Position numbers and translations under genes: made by a program. This document shows positions 1 through 10,330 of a DNA stretch of 64,000 nt, one piece after another. The notes beneath the pieces are model-generated. The model worked only from the letters and a program-made list of their open reading frames with translations. It had not been told where the DNA came from and ran no database searches. Source of the stretch: Topomyia yanbarensis (lineage: Eukaryota; Arthropoda; Insecta; Diptera; Culicidae); the NCBI RefSeq assembly GCF_030247195.1, contig NC_080672.1, forward strand, positions 247,055,209 through 247,119,208. The letters are read 5' to 3'. Position 1 is the first letter of the stretch. Every line of letters begins with the position of its first letter.

Positions 1-99
1 AACAAAATCCTTTATGATAATATAATGTTCTGTACCTGGTGTAATAATAGATTTGGAGAAGATCACAAGAATCATTTTCCTTGACGTGGCGATCACAAC

Positions 100-1366
100 A
101 TGGATAAATTTTGTATAGTACAAAGTTGTGGTAAACGAAGTTGTCAACTATTCCCTGTTCCTCATAAAGGCAGCAAAGTTTTCGGAAAATGGAGTAAATA
201 TATGAAGCTAAGCGGTGAATCAAAACACAGAATATGTGGAAGTCATTTCAAGCCGAAGGATTTCATCATAGGTGAGCAGTCAAAAATTCCAACCGTGAAT
301 ATTTGTTTATATGAATCTTTTTAAAACAGTCACAACCCAGAAATTGAATCGCACTGCAGTTCCATCGGTTTTTCCTTCCCATAGAGCTGTTGATGGAAAT
401 GCGTTATCAAAACACGGATGTTGTTTTTTAACTTGCAAAACACGCAAGCAAAAATTTCTGAATCGTTTCCCTCCTGTAACTCGACCAAGCATTCGTCACA
501 AGTGGATTGTAGCACTAGGGTTAATGGATCACGACATATCATGTTTGGGGCGCCTGCGTATTTGCCACAAACATTTTCAAGCAACAGATTTTTCAATTGG
601 CAAGTATTCTATGGAAACTATATGCATATTCATAATTTAAACCATGTTTTTACAGAAACAAAACGGTATCTTAAACCAAACGCAGTTCCAAGTCTTAAAA
701 TCAGGCCACTGATTTCGCTAAAAAGGAAAATTTACATCGAGAGAGGTAACACTGCAGAACAAACTCCAGAGCACGGATACGCAAAGTCTTAACTACCCAC
801 GAAGTAGTGTAATGTGTTCTATCAAAGGATGCACGGCACAAGCAGGAAATGGAATCATGCTACATAAGGTTCCTCCGCCAAATGCAAATATCTTCATAAA
901 GTGGGCTCGCGTTCTTAAATCGATACATTATCCTACAAAACATACACGTGTGTGTAGCAGGCACTTCTTGAAATCAGATTATACTGCAGGTTCTGATATA
1001 AACAGCATTTTTGAAATCAATTGACACGGATCTACTTACAGGTGGAAAGCGGTTAAGACCAGGATCATTTCCGACCCAATTCCTTACGACATCCCAAGCG
1101 CTTCAGATGTCGAATCCATACAAACGTACCTTTCGATCGTTCAAGCGGTTATCTAAAACGTCATCCAACCGAGATTCCGATTGTTACGAAGGAAGGACAT
1201 TAGTTAACAGCAGTCCGACATATACAAAGGATTCGCAAAGCGTGACAGGGAATGCTCCCATTGAAAATTCTTTATTAACTGGACATAGTACACACTCTGA
1301 AATCCCTGTATTAAACAAGCAAAATTATTCTACCGACGTAGAATTTGAAGAACACTTAGATCCATT
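100..1366 (+). CDS. Triple THAP-domain N-terminal part of ISL2EU-type transposase (five exons)
   Basis: THAP domains are C2CH zinc-coordinating DNA-binding modules used by several eukaryotic transposases to recognise element ends. I read five exons: 100-271, 330-603, 656-745, 808-989 and 1042 onward. The four introns of 52-62 bp (272-329, 604-655, 746-807, 990-1041) all begin GT, end AG and keep one frame; the third has the weakest acceptor. The joined product shows three consecutive THAP modules, each with C-x4-C near its start, a central Trp and a C-x2-H-F motif (ICGSHF, ICHKHF, VCSRHF). The first two end in the typical AVPS segment; the third ends differently, in a GKRLRPGSFP stretch. The start ATG at 100 places the first zinc ligand at residue 5, as is usual for THAP. 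The last exon runs into the tandem-repeat leader and stops at 1379, so the natural 3' part is lost or displaced. The DDE exon at 9.2 kb is the likely continuation. Confidence 0.75.
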
Positions 1367-2445
1367 TTGTCGTGACTAACGACTTACCTTTCAATATAGG
1401 GGCCCCTTTTCAAAATTTCGGCAGAAAAATGATGTAAGATTTTGAACGCTTATATCTTTTGTTGTACTGAATGGATTTAATCAATTTCTTCGGCATTTTG
1501 TCGAAAATATTTGTACCAATGTTGTATTAAATTTTGGAATATGTAGGACATTCATTATCAACGGAAAAATAGTGTTTTGAAAAATCTTTCGAAAACGACT
1601 CGGAAAAGTGAAAATTTTCAGCCCATCCCGCACAGAGCCTTCAAAATGGTGCAGCAAATGAACAATAAAATAATGAAAAGTTTATATATAGGTTCACTAC
1701 ATGTTTGTTCCTTTGATTATTCGTATTGGGTTGCTTGACGAGAGCAGTTGGTGGGGGAAAGCCGGCATATTAGTTTTGGTTATGCCGTTAGAAGCCGGAC
1801 GGAAAGGAAAGGCTCATGCACGCCACGAGAACGAGCGAGAAAGCGATAGTAGTGCATATTAGCGAAAGCGTTACGTACATTTTGAACCTTAATAACTTTT
1901 CTTCTACTAAACGGATTGCCAATCTTGTTTCATAAATCGGAAGGAAAACGTTCAACGCTTGCTACCGATACGTTGTTTGCTATATAAAATTTGTTTAAAT
2001 AGTTCAAAAACTACTTTAAATGAGAATCAACATTAATGATAAAACCTATAAATAGGGGTGTCGCAGCTTTTCTCAAAACCAGACGTGTGTAAGACGCAGT
2101 GCATAACAGACGTGCGTGGTCGTGAGAAGCTGCATCGGACGACCAATCAAATCAGCTACCATCGGAGAGAAGCAGAAAAACGTTGGTGGAGGTGGTGGCG
2201 GTGAGAAGGCCAAAAAGCCAAAGGCTAAGAAACGCAGTCACTGAAAAAGCGGTAGTAACTGCCACTAAAAATGCCACCAAAACATCGAAGACTGCAAAGC
2301 GTACTCATTCGGTGTGAGCTGCGAAAGGGGAAAGATCGTATGGATGTACGCAAAAAAAACAATCGTCGGCAAGGTTTGAATTGTTTTAAAAGATTCCCGT
2401 CTTGTATCAACATAGTTATCCACAAACCGTCCTTATTAGGACGAA
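1367..2445 (+). repeat. Leader of macro-repeat copy 1 (matches 5029-6106)
   Basis: The sequence from the GTCGTGACTAACGACTTACC motif at about 1367 recurs, with scattered substitutions and small indels, from 5029. It includes an AT-rich upstream part, a TATA box at 2047-2056, a short G-rich transcribed-looking stretch, the histone-H1-like remnant and a terminal stem-loop at 2428-2443. The left junction truncates the THAP exon. The right side passes without a break into the first short unit of the array. Confidence 0.85.
2047..2443 (+). pseudogene. Histone-H1-like gene remnant, copy 1
   Basis: After a TATAAATAGG box (2047-2056) comes a short leader and then, at about 2193-2243, a reading frame giving GGGEKAKKPKAKKRSH and a stop. 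In the next frame the sequence continues with lysine, alanine and threonine codons (TKTSKTAKRTHSV-like, to about 2316). Such K/A/P/T-rich peptide sequence is typical of histone H1 C-terminal tails. At 2428-2443 a six-bp stem (CGTCCT/AGGACG) closes a four-base loop (TATT), followed by a purine-rich stretch. This is the geometry of the 3' stem-loop of replication-dependent histone mRNAs. The globular H1 domain is absent and the tail is frameshifted, so this is not a functional histone gene. Identification as H1 is inference from composition plus the stem-loop; another lysine-rich protein is possible. Confidence 0.55.
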
Positions 2446-2707
2446 TGCAAAATGGAAAAAGAATTTAATTAGAAAGTTTCTTTTATTAACTAGTATTAAG
2501 TTTGCGCTTGGTAATTCTGTACTTTTACCAGTGAATCATGAGAAAATGTTTTTCTAATCTACAAACCCGAAGGTTTTTGCAAATCCTTCCAAGAAAATCA
2601 GTGAATGTGGCAACTCTGCTACTAAGCGAAAGCTACACCAAAACGAATGATGAAAATATTTTCATTTATCGAACAAAAGGACGGCCTTCCATCTGCATTG
2701 TAAAGTC

Positions 2708-2717
2708 TATAAATAGG
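2708..2717 (+). promoter_or_regulatory. TATA box of first array unit (repeats every 424 bp)
   Basis: TATAAATAGG recurs at the same place in each unit (about 2708, 3132, 3556, 3980, 4404, 4828 and in the block 2 units) and in both leaders (2047, 5707). In the short units it lies about 145 bp upstream of the stem-loop. Initiation some 30 bp downstream would give a transcript of about 130 nt. Function is inferred from the motif and its conserved spacing. Confidence 0.5.
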
Positions 2718-2851
2718 AATACCATGATGAAAACTGTGCTCATTCGGTGTGAGCTGCGAAAGGGGAAAGATGTATGTACGCAGTAAAAACAATCGTCGGC
2801 AAGGTTTGAATTGTTTTAAAAGATTCCCGTCTTGTATCAACATAGACAAAC

Positions 2852-2867
2852 CGTCCTTATCAGGACG
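2852..2867 (+). terminator. Histone-type 3' stem-loop, first unit (repeats at 3276, 3700, 4124, 4548, 4972)
   Basis: The sequence CGTCCTTATCAGGACG forms a six-bp stem with a four-base loop, flanked upstream by ACAAAC and downstream by the purine-rich GAAGGCAAAATGGAAAAAG, which could serve as a histone downstream element. It is unchanged in all block 1 units, and the leader copies differ only in the last loop base (TATT). The first stem pair is C-G where histone mRNAs usually have G-C. The match to the histone processing signal is by structure and is not tested. Confidence 0.55.
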
Positions 2868-5028
2868 AAGGCAAAATGGAAAAAGAATTTAATTAGAAAA
2901 TTTCTTTTATTAACTAGTATTAAGTTTGCGCTTGGTAATTCTGTACTTTTACCAGTGAATCATGAGAAAATGTTTTTCTAATCTACAAACTCGAAGGTTT
3001 TTGCAAATCCTTCCAAGAAAATCAGTGAATGTGGCAACTCTGCTACTAAGCGAAAGCTACACCAAAACGAATGATGAAAATATTTTCATTTATCGAACAA
3101 AAGGACGGCCTTTCATCTGCATTGTAAAGTCTATAAATAGGAATACCATGATGAAAACTGTGCTCATTCGGTGTGAGCTGCGAAAGGGGAAAGATGTATG
3201 TACGCAGTAAAAACAATCGTCGGCAAGGTTTGAATTGTTTTAAAAGATTCCCGTCTTGTATCAACATAGACAAACCGTCCTTATCAGGACGAAGGCAAAA
3301 TGGAAAAAGAATTTAATTAGAAAGTTTCTTTTATTAACTAGTATTAAGTTTGCGCTTGGTAATTCTGTACTTTTACCAGTGAATCATGAGAAAATGTTTT
3401 TCTAATCTACAAACCCGAAGGTTTTTGCAAATCCTTCCAAGAAAATCAGTGAATGTGGCAACTCTGCTACTAAGCGAAAGCTACACCAAAACGAATGATG
3501 AAAATATTTTCATTTATCGAACAAAAGGACGGCCTTCCATCTGCATTGTAAAGTCTATAAATAGGAATACCATGATGAAAACTGTGCTCATTCGGTGTGA
3601 GCTGCGAAAGGGGAAAGATGTATGTACGCAGTAAAAACAATCGTCGGCAAGGTTTGAATTGTTTTAAAAGATTCCCGTCTTGTATCAACATAGACAAACC
3701 GTCCTTATCAGGACGAAGGCAAAATGGAAAAAGAATTTAATTAGAAAATTTCTTTTATTAACTAGTATTAAGTTTGCGCTTGGTAATTCTGTACTTTTAC
3801 CAGTGAATCATGAGAAAATGTTTTTCTAATCTACAAACTCGAAGGTTTTAGCAAATCCTTCCAAGAAAATCAGTGAATGTGGCAACTCTGCTACTAAGCG
3901 AAAGCTACACCAAAACGAATGATGAAAATATTTTCATTTATCGAACAAAAGGACGGCCTTTCATCTGCATTGTAAAGTCTATAAATAGGAATACCATGAT
4001 GAAAACTGTGCTCATTCGGTGTGAGCTGCGAAAGGGGAAAGATGTATGTACGCAGTAAAAACAATCGTCGGCAAGGTTTGAATTGTTTTAAAAGATTCCC
4101 GTCTTGTATCAACATAGACAAACCGTCCTTATCAGGACGAAGGCAAAATGGAAAAAGAATTTAATTAGAAAGTTTCTTTTATTAACTAGTATTAAGTTTG
4201 CGCTTGGTAATTCTGTACTTTTACCAGTGAATCATGAGAAAATGTTTTTCTAATCTACAAACCCGAAGGTTTTTGCAAATCCTTCCAAGAAAATCAGTGA
4301 ATGTGGCAACTCTGCTACTAAGCGAAAGCTACACCAAAACGAATGATGAAAATATTTTCATTTATCGAACAAAAGGACGGCCTTCCATCTGCATTGTAAA
4401 GTCTATAAATAGGAATACCATGATGAAAACTGTGCTCATTCGGTGTGAGCTGCGAAAGGGGAAAGATGTATGTACGCAGTAAAAACAATCGTCGGCAAGG
4501 TTTGAATTGTTTTAAAAGATTCCCGTCTTGTATCAACATAGACAAACCGTCCTTATCAGGACGAAGGCAAAATGGAAAAAGAATTTAATTAGAAAATTTC
4601 TTTTATTAACTAGTATTAAGTTTGCGCTTGGTAATTCTGTACTTTTACCAGTGAATCATGAGAAAATGTTTTTCTAATCTACAAACTCGAAGGTTTTTGC
4701 AAATCCTTCCAAGAAAATCAGTGAATGTGGCAACTCTGCTACTAAGCGAAAGCTACACCAAAACGAATGATGAAAATATTTTCATTTATCGAACAAAAGG
4801 ACGGCCTTTCATCTGCATTGTAAAGTCTATAAATAGGAATACCATGATGAAAACTGTGCTCATTCGGTGTGAGCTGCGAAAGGGGAAAGATGTATGTACG
4901 CAGTAAAAACAATCGTCGGCAAGGTTTGAATTGTTTTAAAAGATTCCCGTCTTGTATCAACATAGACAAACCGTCCTTATCAGGACGAAGGCAAAATGGA
5001 AAAAGAATTTAATTAGAAAGTTTCTTTT

Positions 5029-6106
5029 GTCGTGACTAACGACTTACCTTTCAATATAGGGGCCCCTTTTCAAAATTTCGGAAGAAAAATGATGTAAGAT
5101 TTTGAACGCTTATATCTTTTGTTGTACTGAATGGATTTAATCAATTTCTTCGGCATTTTGTCGAAAATATTTGTACCAATGTTGTATTAAATTTTGGAAT
5201 ATGTAGGACATTCATTATCAACGGAAACATAGTGTTTTGAATAATCTTTCGAAAACGACTCGGAAAAGTGAAAATTTTCAGCCCATCCCGCACACAGCCG
5301 TCAATATTGTGCAGCAACCGAACAATAAAATAATGAAAAGTTTATATATAGGTCCACTACATGTTTGTTCCTATGATTATTCGTATTGGGTTGCTTGACG
5401 AGAGCAGTTGGTGGGGGAAAGCCGGCATATTAGTTTTGGTTATGCCATTAGAAGCCGGACGGAAAGGAAAGGCCCATGCACGCCACGAGAACGAGCGAGA
5501 AAGCGATAGTAGTGAATATTAGCGAAAGCGTTACGTACAATTTGAACCTTAATAACTTTTCTTCTACTAAACGGATTGCCAATCTTGTTTCATAAATCGG
5601 AAGGAAAACGTTCAACGCTTGCTACCGATACGTTGTTTGCTATATAAAATTTGTTTAAATAGTTCAAAAACTACTTTAAATGAGAATCAACATTAATGAT
5701 AAAACCTATAAATAGGGGTGTCGCAGCTTTTCTCAAAGCCAGACGTGTGTAAGACGCAGTGCATAACAGACGTGCGTGGTCGTGAGAAGCTGCATCGGAC
5801 GACCAATCAAATTGGCTGCCACCGGAGAGAGGAAAAACGGTGGTGGCGGTGAGAAGGCCAAAAAGCCAAAGGCTAAGAAACGCAGTCACTGAAAAGGCGG
5901 TAGTAACTGCCACTAAAAATGCTACCAAAACATCGAAGGCTGCAAAGCGTACTCATTCGGTGTGAGCTACGAAAGGGGAAAGATCGTATGGATGTACGCA
6001 GTAAAAACAATCGTCGGCAAGGTTTGAATTGTTTCAAAAGATTCCCGTCTTGTATCAACATAGTTATCTACAAACCGTCCTTATTAGGACGAATGCAAAA
6101 TGGAAA
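5029..6106 (+). repeat. Leader of macro-repeat copy 2, with second H1-like remnant
   Basis: This is a second copy of the 1367-2445 leader, joined directly to the end of array block 1 at 5028. It has a TATA box at 5707-5716. The lysine-rich remnant at about 5849-5900 is followed in the +1 frame by TEKAVVTATKNATKTSKAAK, clearer here than in copy 1. A stem-loop with loop TATT follows at about 6089-6104. The two copies differ by substitutions and small deletions (for example around 2165-2190 versus 5825-5845), so the macro-duplication is older than the homogenised dimers of block 1. Confidence 0.82.
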
Positions 6107-8339
6107 AAGAATTTAATTAGAAAGTTTCTTTTATTAACCAGTATTAAGTTTGCGCTTGGTAATTCTGTACTTTTACCAGTGAATCATGAGAAAATGTTTT
6201 TCTAATCTACAAACTCGAAGGTTTTTGCAAATCCTTCCAAGAAAATCAGTGAATGTGGCAACTCTGCCACTAAGCGAAAGCTACACCAAAACGAATGATG
6301 AAAATATTTTCATTTATCGAACAAAAGGACGGCCTTCCATCTGCATTGTAAAGTCTATAAATAGGAACACCATGATGAAAACTGTGCTCATTCGGTGTGA
6401 GCTGCGAAAGGGGAAAGATGTATGTACGCAGTAAAAACAATCGTCGGCAAGGTTTGAATTGTTTTAAAAGATTCCCGTCTTGTATCAACATAGACAAACC
6501 GTCCTTATCAGGACGAAGGCAAAATGGAAAAAGAATTTAATTAGAAAGTTTCTTTTATTAACCAGTATTAAGTTTGCGCTTGGTAATTCTGTACTTTTAC
6601 CAGTGAATCATGAGAAAATGTTTTTCTAATCTACAAATCCGAAGGTTTTTGCAAATCCTTCCAAGAAAATCAGTGAATGTGGCAACTGCCACTAAGCGAA
6701 AGCTACACCAAAACGAATGATGAAAACATTTTCATTTATCGAACAAAAGGACGGCCTTCCATCTGCATTGTAAAGTCTATAAATAGGAACACCATGATGA
6801 AAACTGTGCTCATTCGGTGTGAGCTGCGAAAGGGGAAAGATGTATGTACGCAGTAAAAACAATCGTCGGCAAGGTTTGAATTGTTTTAAAAGATTCCCGT
6901 CTTGTTTCACATAGACAAACCGGCCTTATCAGGACGAAGGCAAAATGGAAAAAGAATTTAATTAGAAAGTTTCTTTTATTAACTAGTATTAAGTTTGCGC
7001 TTGGTAATTCTGTACTTTTACCAGTGAATCATGAGAAAATGTTTTTCTAATCTACAAACTCGAAGGTTTTTGCAAATCCTTCCAAGAAAATCAGTGAATG
7101 TGGCAACTCTGCTACTAAGCGAAAGCTACACCAAAACGAATGATGAAAATATTTTCATTTATCGAACAAAAGGACGGCCTTCCATCTGCATTGTAAAGTC
7201 TATAAATAGGAACACCATGATGAAAACTGTGCTCATTCGGTGTGAGCTGCGAAAGGGGAAAGATGTATGTACGCAGTAAAAACAATCGTCGGCAAGGTTT
7301 GAATTTTTTTAAAAGATTCCCGTCTTGTATCAACATAGACAAACATAGAATTTAATTAGAAAGTTTCTTTTATTAACTAGTATTAAGTTTGCGCTTGGTA
7401 ATTCTGTACTTTTACCAGTGAATCATGAGAAAATGTTTTTCTAATCTACAAACTCGAAGGTTTTTGCAAATCCTTCCAAGAAAATCAGTGAATCTGCCAC
7501 TAAGCGAAAGCTACACCAAAACGAATGATGAAAATATTTTCATTTATCGAACAAAAGGACGGCCTTCCATCTGCATTGTAAAGTCTATAAATAGGAACAC
7601 CATGATGAAAACTGTGCTCATTCGGTGTGAGCTGCGAAAGGGGAAAGATGTATGTACGCAGTAAAAACAATCGTCGGCAAGGTTTAAATTGTTTTAAAAG
7701 ATTCCCGTCTTGTATCAACATAGACAAACCGGCCTTATCAGGACGAAGGCAAAATGGAAAAAGAATTTAATTAGAAAGTTTCTTTTATTAACTAGTATTA
7801 AGTTTGCGCTTGGTAATTCTGTACTTTTACCTGTGAATTGTAAGAAAATGTTTTTCTAATCTACAAACCCGAAGGTTTTTGCAAATCCTTCCAAGAAAAT
7901 CAGTGAATGTGGCAACTCTTCCACTAAGCGAAAGCTACACCAAAACGAATGATGAAAATATTTTCATTTATCGAACAAAAGGACGGCCTTCCATCTGCAT
8001 TGTAAAGTCTATAAATAGGAACACCTTGATGCGAAGCGTACTCAATCGTCGGTAAGGTTTTAATTGTTTTAAAAGATTCCCGTCTTGTATCAACATAGTT
8101 ATCTACAAACCGTCCTTATTAGGACGAATGTAAATTGGAAAAAGAATTTAATTAGAAAGTTTGTTTTATTAACTAGTATTAAGTTTGCGCTTGGTAATTC
8201 TGTACTTTTACCAGTGAATCATAAGAAAATGTTTTTCTAATCTACAAACTCGAAGGTTTTTGCAAATCCTTCCAAGAAAATCAGTGAATGTCGCAACTCT
8301 GCCACTAAGCGAAAGCTACACCAAAACGAATGATGAAAA
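6107..8339 (+). repeat. Tandem array block 2: diverged units of ~385-424 bp
   Basis: Six further units follow the second leader, the first starting near 6120. They share AACACCATG in place of the block 1 AATACCATG. They are more diverged than block 1: one lacks the stem-loop region (deletion near 7346), one lacks GTGGCAACT (near 7493), and one near 8030 has a leader-like TGCGAAGCGTACTC segment and a TATT-loop stem-loop, suggesting exchange between unit types. The last unit is cut off at about 8339 where the TIR element begins. Confidence 0.85.
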
Positions 8340-9230
8340 GATGGGTTGGTGATGTATATGACATAACAGGGGTGTCGTGACCACACTTCGAAGTTATTTC
8401 AAATCTTGCAAAGCATAAATTGACATAATTTCAATGATTGTTCCTTTATGAATGAAATGACAAATTTTCAGGTCAACGCGGCAATAACTTTGCAATTTAT
8501 AGAACAATTTTATATTTTTAGTTATCATATATTAACTGTCATCTCTTCCAAACAACTTAACCCTCTGCTGCCAACCCCGTGGTTTTGCAGGGTTAAGGAG
8601 AATCATTGTAAAATGTCCAATACATGATTTTATGTTGTTACCTCCACTAAAACCACTTCAGAACACTCCCACCTGTCATACATGCACATTGTCTGCTTGT
8701 TGAAATCATTATATGAAATTATTGACCTGTATTCAATGCGGAGAACTCGGTAATAAAATTGTTTTGCTGAATATACCAACGAACGGGATCCCCAGGAAAA
8801 TTTCGCTGAGCCCGGTGAATCGAACTTAATGCGTAAAATTTAGCCATTTGAAAGAGATACAAGCAGAATTTTAAGAATATGATCATCGCGGTTATGTCCC
8901 GGACATTACCCGCTCCTAGTTTTTTGCTAAGTGTGTTCATTTCTGTACGAAAAAGATTCCGATGGTTGTTTCGAGAGATTTTAACATTGATATTTCAAAG
9001 CAAGAAAATTGTTCATTTCATGAATGAATGTCTCAACCAGCTTAGAATCCAGCGCATCCCCTATCAACGCAGACGCCAACAATAAAGGTTCTTTTCAAAA
9101 CCACCATAATTATTATAAAGAATAACTTGAAACATTCCCACATATTTCATTGAGTATCATTCGATTTGAATTACAAGTCAAACGAGTAGTCACGACACTC
9201 CGGTTATGTCCTAGACATTACCCACCCATC
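8340..9230. mobile_element. Non-autonomous TIR element between array and DDE exon
   Basis: Terminal inverted repeats of about 42 bp (8340-8382 and 9189-9230) begin GATGGGT(T/G)GGT(G/A)ATGT and share GTGTCGTGAC at their inner ends. A partial copy of the right terminus, including GGTTATGTCC(C/T), also occurs internally at about 8888-8915. No convincing target duplication or coding capacity was found. It separates the last array unit from the transposase exon, so it either inserted there or is part of the rearrangement that split the transposon. Confidence 0.7.
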
Positions 9231-9232
9231 TT

Positions 9233-10228
9233 TTTTTATTCAAAGAGTGCTCCAACTCAAACTACCATAATCAAACTATCAATGCGGACGAACCGTTAAA
9301 TACCATATCTTTTGATAATAATAAAAAACGCGGGGAACGTTCAATGCTGCCTGATTTAATCCAAACTGATAGAGACGTTATTGTTTGGACAGGAGTTGCA
9401 TCTCTAAAACAATTAGATGCTATATGCGTTTCAGTAAAGATTTTGGAGGACCATGTGTATCAAAAGATGTTTCGAATGCATACCGCAGATCGTGTAATTT
9501 TGAGTCTTGCAAAGTTGAAGCAAAACAATTCATTTGCCGCTCTTGCAACCTTATTTCATATCTCACCAGCCACCGTAGCGTACTATTTCAATCATACATT
9601 ACAAGTATTAGCAATTGTTCTTCGACAGTTTATATATTGGCCAGAGCGAGATGAAATTCGACGAAACATTCCTTTATGCTTCCGAGATAGGTTTTATAAT
9701 GTGAGATGTGTTTTAGATTGCACAGAAGTCCCAGTAGCTACTCTGAAGTGCGTAAACTGTTGCATAGCATGCTATTCAAATTATAAAGGCAGAAGAACAG
9801 TGAAATTTTTGATAGGAATTACACCCGCAGGCACAATTAGTTTTGTTAGCGAAGCTTACAGCGGAAAAGCATCAGACAAGCTAATATTCAATGCAGAAAA
9901 TGTTGTTTCTCTACTCGATCCGTATACAGATGAAATAATGACCGATAAAGGTTTCAATATAGAACGAGAGTGTATGGAGCATGGGCTGCGTTTGCATATT
10001 CCACCATTTCTGCGTGGGGACCGGCACAGTTCGGAAGATGCTGCACTCAATGAACGTATTGCTAAAACCAGGATACATGTAGAGCGAGTCATCCAAAGAA
10101 TCAAGCTATTTGGAATATTGCAGACTACAATAGACGCTTCCACCTTAGGGTTGATCAACAATATAATGACAGTTATTTGTAGTTTAGTCAATCTGTCGTC
10201 GCCAGTTCTGAGTGATGATAGATTTTAA
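9233..10228 (+). CDS. DDE transposase exon (DDE_Tnp_4 type) of the ISL2EU-type element
   Basis: This is the catalytic part of a cut-and-paste transposase. Counting from the Met at 9344 it shows a helix-turn-helix-like segment (about residues 64-89), then the acidic triad expected of DDE_Tnp_4 proteins: Asp125 in VLDCTE, Asp201 in MTDKGF and Glu247 in HVERVIQRIK, with LHIPPFL between the second and third. The open frame extends upstream of Met344 to about 9233, and a possible acceptor follows a T-run near 9246, so the true exon start is uncertain. Its THAP DNA-binding exons lie at 100-1366, 8 kb upstream, beyond the tandem array. The exon ends at 10228 with polyadenylation-like AATAAA near 10276, facing the nuclease gene. 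The frame is intact, so a trans-acting or newly spliced product cannot be excluded. Confidence 0.85.
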   Translation, partial: FLFKECSNSNYHNQTINADEPLNTISFDNNKKRGERSMLPDLIQTDRDVIVWTGVASLKQLDAICVSVKILEDHVYQKMFRMHTADRVILSLAKLKQNNSFAALATLFHISPATVAYYFNHTLQVLAIVLRQFIYWPERDEIRRNIPLCFRDRFYNVRCVLDCTEVPVATLKCVNCCIACYSNYKGRRTVKFLIGITPAGTISFVSEAYSGKASDKLIFNAENVVSLLDPYTDEIMTDKGFNIERECMEHGLRLHIPPFLRGDRHSSEDAALNERIAKTRIHVERVIQRIKLFGILQTTIDASTLGLINNIMTVICSLVNLSSPVLSDDRF

Positions 10229-10330
10229 ATAAGGATTCTGCAGAAGATCAAAGAATGGTTTGTTTTTTTTTTTTAAATAAATTTTCTGATGATCAGAATA
10301 TGCTTGTTTATTTTATTATCACCAGCATTT

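Larger units (their letters stand above)
2446..5028 (+). repeat. Tandem array block 1: six ~424-bp units as three 848-bp dimers
   Basis: Six units repeat with a period of exactly 424 bp (the same GTGAATCATGAGAAAATG segment occurs near 2531, 2955, 3379, 3803, 4227 and 4651). Units alternate between two variants: one has AAACCCGAAGG and CCTTCCATC, the other AAACTCGAAGG and CCTTTCATC, giving an 848-bp dimer repeated three times with almost no differences (one is at about 3850). Every unit holds a TATAAATAGG box, a short histone-tail-like segment and a CGTCCT-TATC-AGGACG stem-loop. The 82-codon open frames that recur here are by-products of the repeat: they span promoter sequence and show no family resemblance. 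Confidence 0.9.

Noticed and set aside
2446..8339. Repeated 82-codon and 75-codon open frames in both strands of the array
   Set aside because: They cross the TATA box and stem-loop region, exist only because the unit is repeated, and overlap each other on opposite strands with no family resemblance.
2446..8339. CRISPR or rDNA spacer array
   Set aside because: Units are ~424 bp and contiguous with no unique spacers, and no rRNA sequence is adjacent.
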